31,493 bases of DNA from a virus. A program made the translations under genes and the position numbers. The stretch spans positions 1 through 31,493 of IMG/VR virus record IMGVR_UViG_3300034072_002184; one strand, written 5' to 3'. Below the pieces are notes generated by a model. That model was not told where the DNA came from. It worked only from the letters and a program-made list of their open reading frames with translations, and made no database searches. Positions 1 to 6,804 of this stretch are shown piece by piece. Numbering within the stretch: the first letter of the stretch is position 1; each line of letters opens with the position of its first letter.

Positions 1-348
1 ATGGAATGTCCTCCAAATGAGGCTTCAGACGAAGCGATCGGGCCGGTTTTTCGGTTCGTGAAAGAGAGTCCGCCTTCTGCCGATTGCTTTGCCTCCAAAG
101 CAGCGATGAACGAAGAACCCGCGATCGGCTTTACAGGAACCGCTTGCGCCTGGGCCTCCTGCTCGATGTTCACTGATCCCAGCGCGATGAGGAAACTTCG
201 CGGTCTGAAAAAGCGCTATCCCTTCATTGCTACGCTGAACATTCCGGCCGGGTCAGGCAGACATGCGGGCTCCGGCAAACACCTTGATTTTTGGCGGTAC
301 GCCACCTGCGATTTGACGACGCATGTAGCCCATGTGGAGGAAGCGTAA
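1..348 (+). CDS. Uncharacterised protein, first gene of an AT-richer two-gene module (possibly 5'-truncated)
   Basis: The open frame begins at the first base of the window, so the true start may lie outside it; an internal Met at codon 36 is another candidate. The 115 visible residues have no signal peptide or membrane segment. The C-terminal half has a Cys-containing stretch (ACAWASCSMF) followed by a basic segment and an HLDFWRYATCDL stretch, which looks like a real conserved fold, but I do not recognise the family. The stop codon TAATG overlaps the ATG of the next gene, so the two are translationally coupled. Base composition is clearly AT-richer than the phage genes to the right, suggesting separate acquisition. 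It could be host, or cargo on the prophage edge. Confidence 0.55.
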   Translation: MECPPNEASDEAIGPVFRFVKESPPSADCFASKAAMNEEPAIGFTGTACAWASCSMFTDPSAMRKLRGLKKRYPFIATLNIPAGSGRHAGSGKHLDFWRYATCDLTTHVAHVEEA

Positions 349-1412
349 TGGCCCGCAAAATCGATGAAACAGCGGTCATTAAGCAATGCCTGCTGTGGTA
401 TGATCAGCCCGAAATCATGCTCCTCAAAAAGAACGCTCAGGAATATATCTTGGCGGTCGCTTCTCCCTCCGATCCGGTAAAGCCGGACTGGCAGTATCAA
501 TTCGTGGGCGCCTCCATGACAAATCGCATGGTTAGCGAATACCAATCGGAAAAGTTCGATCTCCGGTTTGCGCTGAGCCACGCAAATTTACGGCGATATT
601 GGATTTTCAATTACGATCCCAAGAGCCCTAATGTTAATCTGACAAAGATTTCAAAAGGCTCAGCATTTCTAGAGGAAGCGCTGCCTGAAATTGGCTTTTT
701 TGCGCGTGAGCATGATCGCATAAAAGTAGTGGATGAGTTTGTTCCAGATGCCGATGAGCGGTTCGAGATTGATGGCTCTTGGGATTTGGGCGAATTCTCC
801 AAGTTTTACGGCCAAGTAGAAGACATCTATTACATTCTTAATGATGTCCGGCGCTACACGGATGGTCGAACCAGCAACGTCACGAAGCAGTCAATCACCG
901 ACGCCTTCAATCGGCCGTGGCGGGGTGGCGGCTCCTACAAGGGGTATTATGATAACATTGCGAATGATAATATGCCGACTGCGCCCTTGAGGGTCGGCGG
1001 CATTCAATACAATTCGCCCGGCTTTGTAAGGATCAAGGCCAAAAGGCAGCCGTTCGATGATATGATCGCCTTACTCCAAAGCTATGCGGGCGAGCCCATA
1101 GCAACTCGCAAGGCGTACACCGTCTTGTATAAATTTTTGTCGTCGGCAGGACTGTTGAAGGCAAGCGCTGACGTACAGATAAGCGCCGAGATTTCTCGTA
1201 GCATCGGGCAGTTTTCAAACGCATTGGCTGAAAAACTTCCGGGTTTTTCATACGCGACTGTTAAGAGCATGACGGGAGACAACACCCTCGTTACCGCCAA
1301 GGTCTTGCTTAGCGTTTATAGGCGCCTTGATAATCTGTTTCATTTTTTTGAGCAGGGCCGAGTGAGTTACGAAGGACTCGAAGTGGACGCATTGCGATCT
1401 GATGAGAATTAA
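348..1412 (+). CDS. Uncharacterised 354-aa protein, second gene of the left-edge module
   Basis: The start chosen is the ATG overlapping the preceding stop, with a GGAGG ribosome site at 335-339; the frame could extend to 291 but that would bury it in the upstream gene. The N-terminus (LLWYDQPEIMLL, then a beta-rich region) vaguely resembles DUF6575-type proteins, from memory only. The C-terminal half is helical and lacks recognisable catalytic motifs. There is no signal peptide or membrane segment, so it is probably cytosolic. The base composition is AT-rich (one 60-base line is about 37 percent GC) against GC-rich neighbours. Its stop overlaps the convergent integrase stop in a shared TTAA. 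Position beside the integrase and odd composition fit accessory or defence cargo, but no function can be assigned. Confidence 0.75.
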   Translation: MARKIDETAVIKQCLLWYDQPEIMLLKKNAQEYILAVASPSDPVKPDWQYQFVGASMTNRMVSEYQSEKFDLRFALSHANLRRYWIFNYDPKSPNVNLTKISKGSAFLEEALPEIGFFAREHDRIKVVDEFVPDADERFEIDGSWDLGEFSKFYGQVEDIYYILNDVRRYTDGRTSNVTKQSITDAFNRPWRGGGSYKGYYDNIANDNMPTAPLRVGGIQYNSPGFVRIKAKRQPFDDMIALLQSYAGEPIATRKAYTVLYKFLSSAGLLKASADVQISAEISRSIGQFSNALAEKLPGFSYATVKSMTGDNTLVTAKVLLSVYRRLDNLFHFFEQGRVSYEGLEVDALRSDEN

Positions 1413-2533
1413 TTGGAAGATTTCATCGACCGGGAAATTCTCGCACCGATAGCTACTACGATTGCCGCATCATCGACGTAGTGCTGCCGGATCTCCGCGA
1501 CCTGTTCGGGCGACCAGCCCATCAGGCCGCCGATTTCCTTATCGGTCAGATTTAGACCGAAGGCTGTCATCAGCTTGGTCGCATAGGTGCCCCGGATGTC
1601 GTGCAAATGCTTCCATTGCCGTTCGCCGTCGCTGTCGACATGATGCAGATCCGTTTCCCGGATCGCCTTCCCGAACGCGCCTGACAATCCGTTGCCCGAC
1701 CAGCTGGTGCCATTGCTGGTCACCAGCACGGTTTCCACGCCCGGCTTGCGTGGGCGCGTCTTCAAATCGTCCAGCAGCTGCTGCAGCGCGGGCAGGATCG
1801 GCATGACGACACGCCGGCGCTTGCCCTTGCTCTTCTTCCGCGCGATCCGGGTAATCGCGACATCGCCGATCTCCGACCAGGTCAGGCCGATCAGATCCGC
1901 GCGGCGCAGGCCGGTCTGGGCAGCCAGCGCGGCGACGTCGCGCAGCGCCTGGTTGACCTTCTTGTGGCTGTTCCAGGTGGAGAAGTCGTCCTCCGTCCAG
2001 ATGATCTCGGCGCGCTGGGCGCTACGGTAAAGCGTCGGAATGCCGGTGGCGATGTTGACGGTCACCTGCCCGCGCAAGCGCGCGAACTCCAGCAGGCGGC
2101 TGAGCTGGGCAATAGCGATATCGGCAGCACGCGGCGTTTCCGCCATGGCGTCGCGCCACTTCACGACCTGCGTCACCATGCGCGGGTTGCACCACAGGCG
2201 TAGCGGCACCTCGCCCCACTTCGCTTCGATCTTGTCGAGCGCCCTGCCCCATGTGTCCCGGGTGGAAGCCTCCAGCGCCTTCCATTCGGGGCTGGACCGG
2301 TACGAGACGGCAAGGCCGCCGATTGTATCCTTGGGCACGGGCTTCGCCGCGTCCAGCGCGGCCGCGATGGCCTTCACGTCGTCTTTCGAGATGGTCGGCT
2401 TTTCTCCGCCCTCGACGGTGCGGATGCGCGGGCCGCCGCGCCAAGCGTAGATGTAATAGCGCACCGGCTTGCCCGCCTTGCGCGACGTCACGATGTGAAC
2501 GCCCTCTACCCCAGTCGTCCGCTTTGCAGCCAT
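1409..2533 (-). CDS. int: Tyrosine recombinase (phage integrase)
   Basis: A 374-aa site-specific recombinase that would integrate and excise the prophage at its attachment site. An N-terminal arm and SAM-like core-binding region (about residues 65-170) precede the catalytic domain. The catalytic signature is visible: Arg210 in TGLRRADL, Lys in the KKSKGKRRR beta-hairpin (233-239), His311-x-x-Arg314 in HDIRGT, Trp340 at the usual His/Trp position (LMGWS), and nucleophile Tyr352 in RQHYVD. Length is normal for phage integrases. The ATG overlaps the upstream small gene by 28 bases, and it is the last gene of the leftward operon. The stop is shared with the convergent gene in TTAA. The attachment site is not identifiable because the right prophage end is outside the window. 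Confidence 0.97.
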   Translation of the reverse strand: MAAKRTTGVEGVHIVTSRKAGKPVRYYIYAWRGGPRIRTVEGGEKPTISKDDVKAIAAALDAAKPVPKDTIGGLAVSYRSSPEWKALEASTRDTWGRALDKIEAKWGEVPLRLWCNPRMVTQVVKWRDAMAETPRAADIAIAQLSRLLEFARLRGQVTVNIATGIPTLYRSAQRAEIIWTEDDFSTWNSHKKVNQALRDVAALAAQTGLRRADLIGLTWSEIGDVAITRIARKKSKGKRRRVVMPILPALQQLLDDLKTRPRKPGVETVLVTSNGTSWSGNGLSGAFGKAIRETDLHHVDSDGERQWKHLHDIRGTYATKLMTAFGLNLTDKEIGGLMGWSPEQVAEIRQHYVDDAAIVVAIGARISRSMKSSN

Positions 2534-2733
2534 TCGTCGAACTCATCCTTTGGCGCGGCGTTCGGAATCGCGGCGCGGTCAAAAATACGGATCGTCCCAT
2601 CAGGACATATCTCAAGGCCGCCGGGGTCAATCCCCATTTCTACCGCCGCCTCTCTGGCGTGGCGGATCGCGACTTTGCCGGGATAGATCGCCTTTTCCCG
2701 ACGGCGGCGCGGCGGCGAGGCAAGCGCATTCAT
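2506..2733 (-). CDS. Small hypothetical protein upstream of integrase (candidate directionality factor)
   Basis: A 75-aa basic protein with an Arg-rich N-terminus (PPRRRREK) and a core containing ICPDGTIRIF, ending with DEFDEWLQSGRLG. It overlaps the integrase start by 28 bases and starts in an ATGA overlap with the preceding gene, so it is co-translated with both. Small basic proteins directly upstream of int are often excisionases or recombination directionality factors, and the size and charge are compatible. I see no clear helix-turn-helix and the role is inference only. It is otherwise a family of unknown function. Confidence 0.7.
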   Translation of the reverse strand: MNALASPPRRRREKAIYPGKVAIRHAREAAVEMGIDPGGLEICPDGTIRIFDRAAIPNAAPKDEFDEWLQSGRLG

Positions 2734-3098
2734 GCGGCTTTCCTTTTCGATCGCAAAGGCACCGGGCGCTCAAGCGTGTAGAGCAAGGTGAACTGAATTG
2801 CATATTGCAGATCGCGCAGGCCACGGACCTTGCCGGGCAAAGCGTAGAAGCTTTCCGGCGCCTTGCGCAGGGTGGTCGCGATATTCTCGGCCATGATGCG
2901 CTTGTCTTCATCGGGCCACGATATCGGCCGACGCTCCCCATTCAGGATGCGGGCAAAATGCTCGATATCGGACCAGACGCTTTCATCGTCGCGCGCGGCT
3001 GGACTGTCCAGCTTGCCCGCGCGCTCCCACGCTACCTTGCGGCGGGCGCATTCCTCGCGGGCGATCTGGACCAGCTGATAGGCGGGCGGCCGGGTCAT
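2730..3098 (-). CDS. Hypothetical early protein, 122 aa
   Basis: Not recognised. The protein is helical and charged, with no Cys motifs, signal peptide or membrane span. Starts and stops overlap its neighbours by four bases on both sides (ATGA at 2730-2733 and at 3095-3098), so it belongs to a tightly coupled leftward operon. Codon use and GC match the phage rather than the left-edge module. Nothing in the sequence suggests an enzyme. Early leftward genes in lysogenic siphophages often modify host physiology or recombination, but that is context only. Confidence 0.75.
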   Translation of the reverse strand: MTRPPAYQLVQIAREECARRKVAWERAGKLDSPAARDDESVWSDIEHFARILNGERRPISWPDEDKRIMAENIATTLRKAPESFYALPGKVRGLRDLQYAIQFTLLYTLERPVPLRSKRKAA

Positions 3099-3376
3099 TG
3101 CGCAGTCTCGTGCGTGAAGCGGCCATGGCGATCGAGCGCGGGCGGCTGGTCCGGCAACCGATTTATGCCAGTGTGCCCGAACGGATCGAGGCAGCGCCAG
3201 ATGCTATCTCGCGCATCGAACCGAAACCACTTGCCGCCCGCGCGCTCCTCTCGAAAGTCATTCCAGAGGAACTGCAAGTCGCCTTCCCGCCTAGGGTGCG
3301 CTTCATCGGCAACGACTGCACCATCACGCCATACCGGCCTTGGATCGGGGCGCATCAAGTCCAAAAGGTCAGCCAT
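3095..3376 (-). CDS. Hypothetical early protein, 93 aa
   Basis: A start at 3376 (MADLLDLMRPD) is preferred to the upstream Met at 3424 because it leaves only an 8-base overlap with the preceding gene. The protein is rich in Trp, Arg and Asp (WNDFREERAGGKWFRFD) and looks like a small compact domain. No recognisable motif, signal peptide or membrane span is present. It sits mid-operon between the zinc-ribbon protein and the 122-aa protein, with overlapping junctions. Function unknown. Confidence 0.7.
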   Translation of the reverse strand: MADLLDLMRPDPRPVWRDGAVVADEAHPRREGDLQFLWNDFREERAGGKWFRFDARDSIWRCLDPFGHTGINRLPDQPPALDRHGRFTHETAQ

Positions 3377-4283
3377 CGCTTGCGTCCCCCGGAAGGTCGC
3401 ATGTGCATGGGACTGCATGGGCATCCTTTAGCGACCCGCCAGCATCGTCCCGGCAAACGCGCGAGGCGAAGGCTTCGGCGGCCTTGTCGAGCTGGCGCAG
3501 GGTGTCGTGGCCGGCCTGGCATTCGTCGACGCTTTCGCGGCCATATTCATCAAGCACTTCCCGCGCAGCGACCACCAGAGCCGCGACATCGGCGGGAACT
3601 GCTGGAGCGAGCGCACGACGGGCCTCGCGGATCAGCACGGCGGCCCACTGCTGCGCATCTTCGGTCAGGCTGTGCCATTCGGGAGCGGCATAGACGCGCA
3701 GCACTGGATTGCTGTCGACAATGGCATGCGCCAGGCGCAGTTCATCCTGTGTGGGCAGCGGGGTGCGGCCAGCGCCAGCGGGTGCGGCAAGGTTGAGCAT
3801 GGCGGCGATGCCCTGCGCCTCATGCTCGGACAGAAAGCGCTGTTCTTCGTCAAGATCGTCGGTATTGGCACGGCAGATGTACCAGCGGCCATCGGGTATC
3901 TTGAATGCGCGCGCCTCATATTGTGCCGGTTCACAGAAAACGCGGCGCGGATCAAGATAGTCGAGGATGCGGGTATAGAAGAGAGCTTCCTCGGCGTCGT
4001 CGGGGCCGCCCTGGGCCTCAATCGACAGGCGAAACGCATCGGCCAGCTTTTCGCCGACCGACACGGAAAATGCCGTATCGCCCAGCTGGTTGCCTTCACG
4101 GGCGAAGTTCAGCAGCTCATTGGCGGCTTCGCTCGCGCAGCTTGCGGCGGCAATCGCCTTCGACCGGGTGTCTGGCACGGCGATACCAAAGCCGCATTCG
4201 CAGACGATGGTGTCGCGGGCGGCGCAATCGCGGGTCGACCAGCTGCGGTCGCAATTGGGGCAGGACAGGATGGCTTTAGACAT
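3369..4283 (-). CDS. Zinc-ribbon-like N-terminal protein, 304 aa, unknown function
   Basis: The start at 4283 gives MSKAILSCPNCDRSW; the frame extends further upstream but that part overlaps two other genes. The first 35 residues carry a likely zinc ribbon: Cys8-x2-Cys11 and Cys28-x-Cys30, with Cys20 between. The rest is long helical segments rich in Ala and Glu with a Pro-Ala-Gly linker (about residue 190) and no catalytic motif that I recognise. Zinc ribbons of this type often bind nucleic acid or mediate protein contacts. It overlaps both neighbours by 8 bases in the leftward operon. Role unknown; a DNA-associated early protein is plausible. Confidence 0.75.
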   Translation of the reverse strand: MSKAILSCPNCDRSWSTRDCAARDTIVCECGFGIAVPDTRSKAIAAASCASEAANELLNFAREGNQLGDTAFSVSVGEKLADAFRLSIEAQGGPDDAEEALFYTRILDYLDPRRVFCEPAQYEARAFKIPDGRWYICRANTDDLDEEQRFLSEHEAQGIAAMLNLAAPAGAGRTPLPTQDELRLAHAIVDSNPVLRVYAAPEWHSLTEDAQQWAAVLIREARRALAPAVPADVAALVVAAREVLDEYGRESVDECQAGHDTLRQLDKAAEAFASRVCRDDAGGSLKDAHAVPCTCDLPGDASDG

Positions 4284-4479
4284 GCTTGGCCTCCAGTTCA
4301 GCGACGCGGGCGCGCAGCTGCATATTGTCGTTTTGAAGGGTCGCCAGATGGCTGCGGTAGTTGACGTTGCTACGGCACAGGCGGCGGACATCATTGGCGC
4401 GCTTGCGTTCGCTGATCCCATCCAGATAGGAGGCGACGCCCTGCGCGGTGTTGACGATGGCGGCGGCAGGTCGGCTCAT
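4276..4479 (-). CDS. Small coiled-coil protein, 67 aa
   Basis: The start at 4479 (MSRPAAAIVN) gives a four-base overlap with the upstream gene; a longer frame to 4515 is less likely. The C-terminal part (residues about 40-65) has heptad-spaced Leu/Met (LATLQNDNMQLRARVAELEA), a short coiled coil likely to dimerise. The basic middle (RKRANDVRRLCR) could contact nucleic acid, so a small bZIP-like layout is conceivable, though unproven. It overlaps the zinc-ribbon gene by 8 bases. Confidence 0.65.
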   Translation of the reverse strand: MSRPAAAIVNTAQGVASYLDGISERKRANDVRRLCRSNVNYRSHLATLQNDNMQLRARVAELEAKHV

Positions 4480-5036
4480 GCTGCGGCCTTCATTGCGTCG
4501 AGAACGACCCGCCACAGGTCATCGTCGCTCATCTGGAAGCGGTCAAAGCCCTGATCAAATTCATGGCCGTGGGTGATCAGAGACGACGCATGCTTGTCGC
4601 CCTCATCCAGCTTGCGCAGCATCGTGACGACGATCCCGCTGTTGGGCGTCTCGTGATATTGCAGCATCGGCATGTGATAATATTGGCCGGCGGGATAGAC
4701 CTCGTCGGCGTTCGGGAAATATTCCTCGATCGAGACGCGCTCGGCCACGTAGGACAGGCGGCCGCCCTTGTCGCTGCGGGCGCCATCGTGGGAAATGCGA
4801 TCATGGGTGCCCTCCTCGGCCGGGCGGACCTTCCAGCGGCGGTTGACCTGCGTTCCGACCAGCACATGGCTCATGAAGCTGAAGCGGTGGTTATGGATCG
4901 CGCTCTGCTCGTGGCAGCTGCGGCGCGGCAGATCCGGGTGCCAGACATGCAGGCGCTGGTTGCCGCTCAGCTTTACCTGGATGAAGCCGAGCCCGTGCAG
5001 GCTGATCTGCTGCGCGGTGGGTGTGAAGTCCATCAT
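4476..5036 (-). CDS. Cupin-like protein, 186 aa
   Basis: The sequence shows alternating beta-strand patterns with a His-x-His pair (HNHRFSF, His48 and His50) and later His residues in YYHMPMLQYHETP (His121, His128). That spacing resembles the metal-binding motifs of the cupin/double-stranded beta-helix fold. No signal peptide or membrane span is present. If it binds metal it could be a small dioxygenase or a non-enzymatic sensor; no substrate can be inferred. The start is either of two adjacent Met codons (5036 or 5033). It overlaps both neighbours by four bases. A cupin in an early leftward phage operon is uncommon. Confidence 0.72.
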   Translation of the reverse strand: MMDFTPTAQQISLHGLGFIQVKLSGNQRLHVWHPDLPRRSCHEQSAIHNHRFSFMSHVLVGTQVNRRWKVRPAEEGTHDRISHDGARSDKGGRLSYVAERVSIEEYFPNADEVYPAGQYYHMPMLQYHETPNSGIVVTMLRKLDEGDKHASSLITHGHEFDQGFDRFQMSDDDLWRVVLDAMKAAA

Positions 5037-5221
5037 GCGAAGATCCTTGTGATCAGGGTGAGCAGCCAGCCCATCGCCTTGAAGGCGCCCAACACGATCA
5101 GGGCGCCGGTCAGGCTGATGGCGGCGAGCTTTACCGGGTGCGGGGGAAGGTCGGGGCCGGCCAGCATGTCAGCCGGCGCGGGGCGGTGTGGCGACGCGGA
5201 CGTAGCGGGGGCTGCGTTCAT
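5033..5221 (-). CDS. Small single-span membrane protein
   Basis: The C-terminal half (AAISLTGALIVLGAFKAMGW) is a clear transmembrane helix, preceded by a Pro-rich N-terminus. The start at 5221 has a GAGG-like ribosome site but overlaps the upstream gene by 53 bases. The alternative ATG at 5167 gives a 44-aa protein that leaves only a one-base gap. Small membrane proteins in early lysogeny operons sometimes act in superinfection exclusion or as holin-like proteins; nothing here distinguishes these. The gene is coupled to the cupin-like gene by ATGA. Confidence 0.55.
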   Translation of the reverse strand: MNAAPATSASPHRPAPADMLAGPDLPPHPVKLAAISLTGALIVLGAFKAMGWLLTLITRIFA

Positions 5222-5627
5222 GGCCCTCGCCGACATAGCCATCCTTGCGCCAGCCCAGCGAGCGCATGACGCGGGCGAGGTGGCTATTGTCCTGGTACTG
5301 GGGGATGCGGCCCAGGCGGGCGGCTTCGGTCAGATCCCGGCCCAGCTGATAGAGGGCGACGTCGTTGATCGTGCGCAGGTGGCCGGCGGTGTACAGGGCG
5401 ATGCGCTTGGTGGCAGCGCTGACGTCCTGCAGCGCCATCAGCGCGTTCTGATCAGCCTCGACCGGATCGACCAGATCGGCAACCGGTGCGCGACGGCTCA
5501 AGCTGGCCGCCGTGCCCTCGCGGGTGATCAGCGCGGTGTCGCCGAACAGCTGATGGATGCGCCAGCGCAGGCCGTCGAACAGGGCCGTGCTGCCGGGGAA
5601 AGGGAATTGGGCGTGAGCCTGAAGCAT
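5169..5627 (-). CDS. First gene of leftward operon, hypothetical, 152 aa
   Basis: It begins with MLQAHAQFPFPG behind a strong ribosome site (GGGAGG, about 5 bases of spacing) and just downstream of the leftward promoter at 5659-5687. The central part is helical. The C-terminal 30 residues (SLGWRKDGYVGEGHERSPRY) look like a small winged or zinc-free DNA-binding tail of the kind seen in phage replication-associated proteins, but this is impression only. Being first in the operon and under likely repressor control, it would be among the earliest proteins made after induction. Function unknown. Confidence 0.75.
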   Translation of the reverse strand: MLQAHAQFPFPGSTALFDGLRWRIHQLFGDTALITREGTAASLSRRAPVADLVDPVEADQNALMALQDVSAATKRIALYTAGHLRTINDVALYQLGRDLTEAARLGRIPQYQDNSHLARVMRSLGWRKDGYVGEGHERSPRYVRVATPPRAG

Positions 5628-5658
5628 GGGAACCTCCCGTCATGGTGGACGGGAGGAT

Positions 5659-5687
5659 GTATAATGTCATCGTTCGCAAACAGTCAA
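5659..5687 (-). promoter_or_regulatory. Leftward early promoter (PL-like)
   Basis: Reading the minus strand, -35 TTGACT (5682-5687) is separated by 17 bases from -10 TTATAC (5659-5664), very close to the sigma70 consensus. It points into the operon whose first start codon is at 5627. The spacer is entirely occupied by the operator-like 18-mer, so repressor binding would block polymerase. Confidence 0.75.
5664..5681 (-). promoter_or_regulatory. Left operator candidate
   Basis: On the minus strand this reads GTTTGCGAACGATGACAT. It matches the right element at 6532-6549 (GTTGGCAAACGATGACAT) in 16 of 18 positions. The first ten bases, GTTNGCNAAC, form an imperfect dyad. Both copies lie inside the -35/-10 spacer of outward promoters flanking the repressor gene, as expected for CI/Cro operators. 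Confidence 0.65.
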
Positions 5688-5715
5688 CGCACTTGTTAGT
5701 TTTTGATGACACATT

Positions 5716-5733
5716 TTGCTAACGTGTTAGAAC
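5716..5733. repeat. Inverted repeat at repressor 3' end
   Basis: TTGCTAAC, two bases, then GTTAGAAC: the inner arms CTAAC/GTTAG are perfect and overlap the repressor stop codon. Another GTTAG half-site is at 5695-5699. It lies upstream of the leftward promoter, so it may be a further operator site. Confidence 0.4.
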
Positions 5734-6461
5734 AGCACCATTTCCCGGTAGGGAATCACACGGTGGATCATCGCTACGTCCTTCATTGGCACCGGGAACG
5801 ACATGCGAGGGTTGAGTTGCAGCAGCTCAATGAAGGATGCGGTTCGCTTCTGGAGCCGCTTGATCAGGACCGAGTGCATGCGCTCGCCATCGTCGCCGTC
5901 AGGCTTGCGAAGGTACACGACAACATCGTCGCCGATGCGGGGAGTGGTCTTGGGATCGACGTAAACAGGATCTCCTGGATCCCAGCGATCGGACATGGAT
6001 GACCCGACTACCGTCACAGCGTAAACGTCCCGGCGGTGTGCCAAAGCAGCTGGCCGACGTGCATAATCTTGCACGTCATCAAGGAACAGGTCGGTCACCT
6101 CGGCAAACAAAGTTTGACCATCTTCGGTAAACTGAAGGTCGGCCCCCAGTGCCGATCCAACTACTGGCACGTCTCTCAACTCCCCCTCTGCTCTGAACGG
6201 CAGGTTGCGTGCCCTTACTTCCTGAGCGCGACTCTCGGTCGAGGCGTCGGGCGCGGATTGAGCGTAAAATTGTGCAGGCGTCATCCCGATCGCCTCGATC
6301 AACTTCTCGACGATATCGTTGCGCGCGCGGCCGCGTGAGCGAAGGTTGGTGAAGAATGAGCGATTGACGCCAGCCTGAACCAACCACTGGTTGGGTGTTA
6401 GGCTGGCGGGCTTCACCGCCATGAGTTGGCGATAAAGCAAGGGTTCGTCGGGGTTTTCCAT
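5727..6461 (-). CDS. CI-like phage repressor with S24 peptidase domain
   Basis: The 244-aa lysogeny repressor has an N-terminal helix-turn-helix-like region (about residues 15-65, NQWLVQAGVNRSFFTNLRS). The C-terminal S24/LexA-type domain has catalytic Ser155 in GSSMSDRWDPGD and Lys201 in VLIKRL. It would bind operators on both sides and be inactivated by RecA-stimulated self-cleavage. The usual Ala-Gly cleavage pair is not evident in the linker (VPVVGSALGAD), so cleavage may occur elsewhere or not at all. The start at 6461 has no clear ribosome site; Met codons at 6482 and 6518 are alternatives. It is transcribed leftward, between the two operator-bearing promoters. Confidence 0.93.
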   Translation of the reverse strand: MENPDEPLLYRQLMAVKPASLTPNQWLVQAGVNRSFFTNLRSRGRARNDIVEKLIEAIGMTPAQFYAQSAPDASTESRAQEVRARNLPFRAEGELRDVPVVGSALGADLQFTEDGQTLFAEVTDLFLDDVQDYARRPAALAHRRDVYAVTVVGSSMSDRWDPGDPVYVDPKTTPRIGDDVVVYLRKPDGDDGERMHSVLIKRLQKRTASFIELLQLNPRMSFPVPMKDVAMIHRVIPYREMVLF

Positions 6462-6464
6462 GTT

Positions 6465-6490
6465 GTCAGCAATTTCGCACATTTGCTGAC
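6465..6490. repeat. Inverted repeat upstream of repressor start
   Basis: GTCAGCAA (6465-6472) and TTGCTGAC (6483-6490) are perfect 8-base arms separated by 10 bases. It sits just before the chosen repressor start, where it could be an autoregulatory operator or an mRNA hairpin covering the start. It resembles the TTGCTAAC arm at 5716. Confidence 0.5.
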
Positions 6491-6524
6491 CAACGTCATT
6501 TTCATCTATTGCAAACATCTGTGC

Positions 6525-6554
6525 TTGCAATGTTGGCAAACGATGACATATACC
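6525..6554 (+). promoter_or_regulatory. Rightward early promoter (PR-like)
   Basis: -35 TTGCAA (6525-6530), 18-base spacer, -10 TATACC (6549-6554). The spacer holds the right operator-like element. The -10 ends seven bases before the ATG at 6562, placing the expected transcription start at or next to that A, so the first gene would have a leaderless mRNA. Confidence 0.65.
6532..6549 (+). promoter_or_regulatory. Right operator candidate
   Basis: GTTGGCAAACGATGACAT, 16 of 18 identical to the left element in opposite orientation. A partial third copy, TATTGCAAAC, is at 6507-6516. Two or three spaced sites upstream of cro are typical of cooperative repressor operators. Confidence 0.65.
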
Positions 6555-6561
6555 TCCGTCC

Positions 6562-6804
6562 ATGCTCATCACTGACCAACAGCTGATCGCCAAGATCGAA
6601 GCATTCCTTCAGCGGCATGGCATGGCGCCAACGCGCTTCGGCCGGGAGGCCGCGAAAGAGGCTTCGCTCCTGACCACACTCCGGAACGGGCGGTCCATAT
6701 CGTTGGCTCGTGCGAACAAGATCGTTTCATATATGGATCGATACGACCGCGAGCAGGGCGGGTCACCCGATAGCGAAACGAAAATTATCGGGGAGGCTGC
6801 ATGA
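6562..6804 (+). CDS. Cro-like helix-turn-helix regulator
   Basis: An 80-aa protein divergent from the repressor gene, starting immediately after a -10 box. The core (FLQRHGMAPTRFGREAAKEA, then LLTTLRNGRSISLARANKI) has the layout of a five-helix HTH DNA-binding domain of the Cro/CI superfamily, with the recognition region around residues 25-45. It likely competes with the repressor for the shared operators. No ribosome site precedes the ATG, consistent with leaderless translation. Its end overlaps the next gene (ATGATG). The Cro role follows from position and size. Confidence 0.8.
   Translation: MLITDQQLIAKIEAFLQRHGMAPTRFGREAAKEASLLTTLRNGRSISLARANKIVSYMDRYDREQGGSPDSETKIIGEAA

Noticed and set aside
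1409-1500. Attachment site near the integrase end
   Set aside because: No tRNA and no second copy of any core sequence is visible because the right prophage end is outside the window.
2550-3431. 293-aa open frame on the plus strand
   Set aside because: Overlaps three tightly coupled minus-strand genes; Arg/Ser-rich shadow.
3507-4364. 285-aa open frame on the plus strand
   Set aside because: Opposite the zinc-ribbon gene; composition looks like reverse-strand shadow.
4563-5699. 378-aa open frame on the plus strand
   Set aside because: Antisense to four coupled leftward genes with ribosome sites and a promoter; no recognisable motifs.
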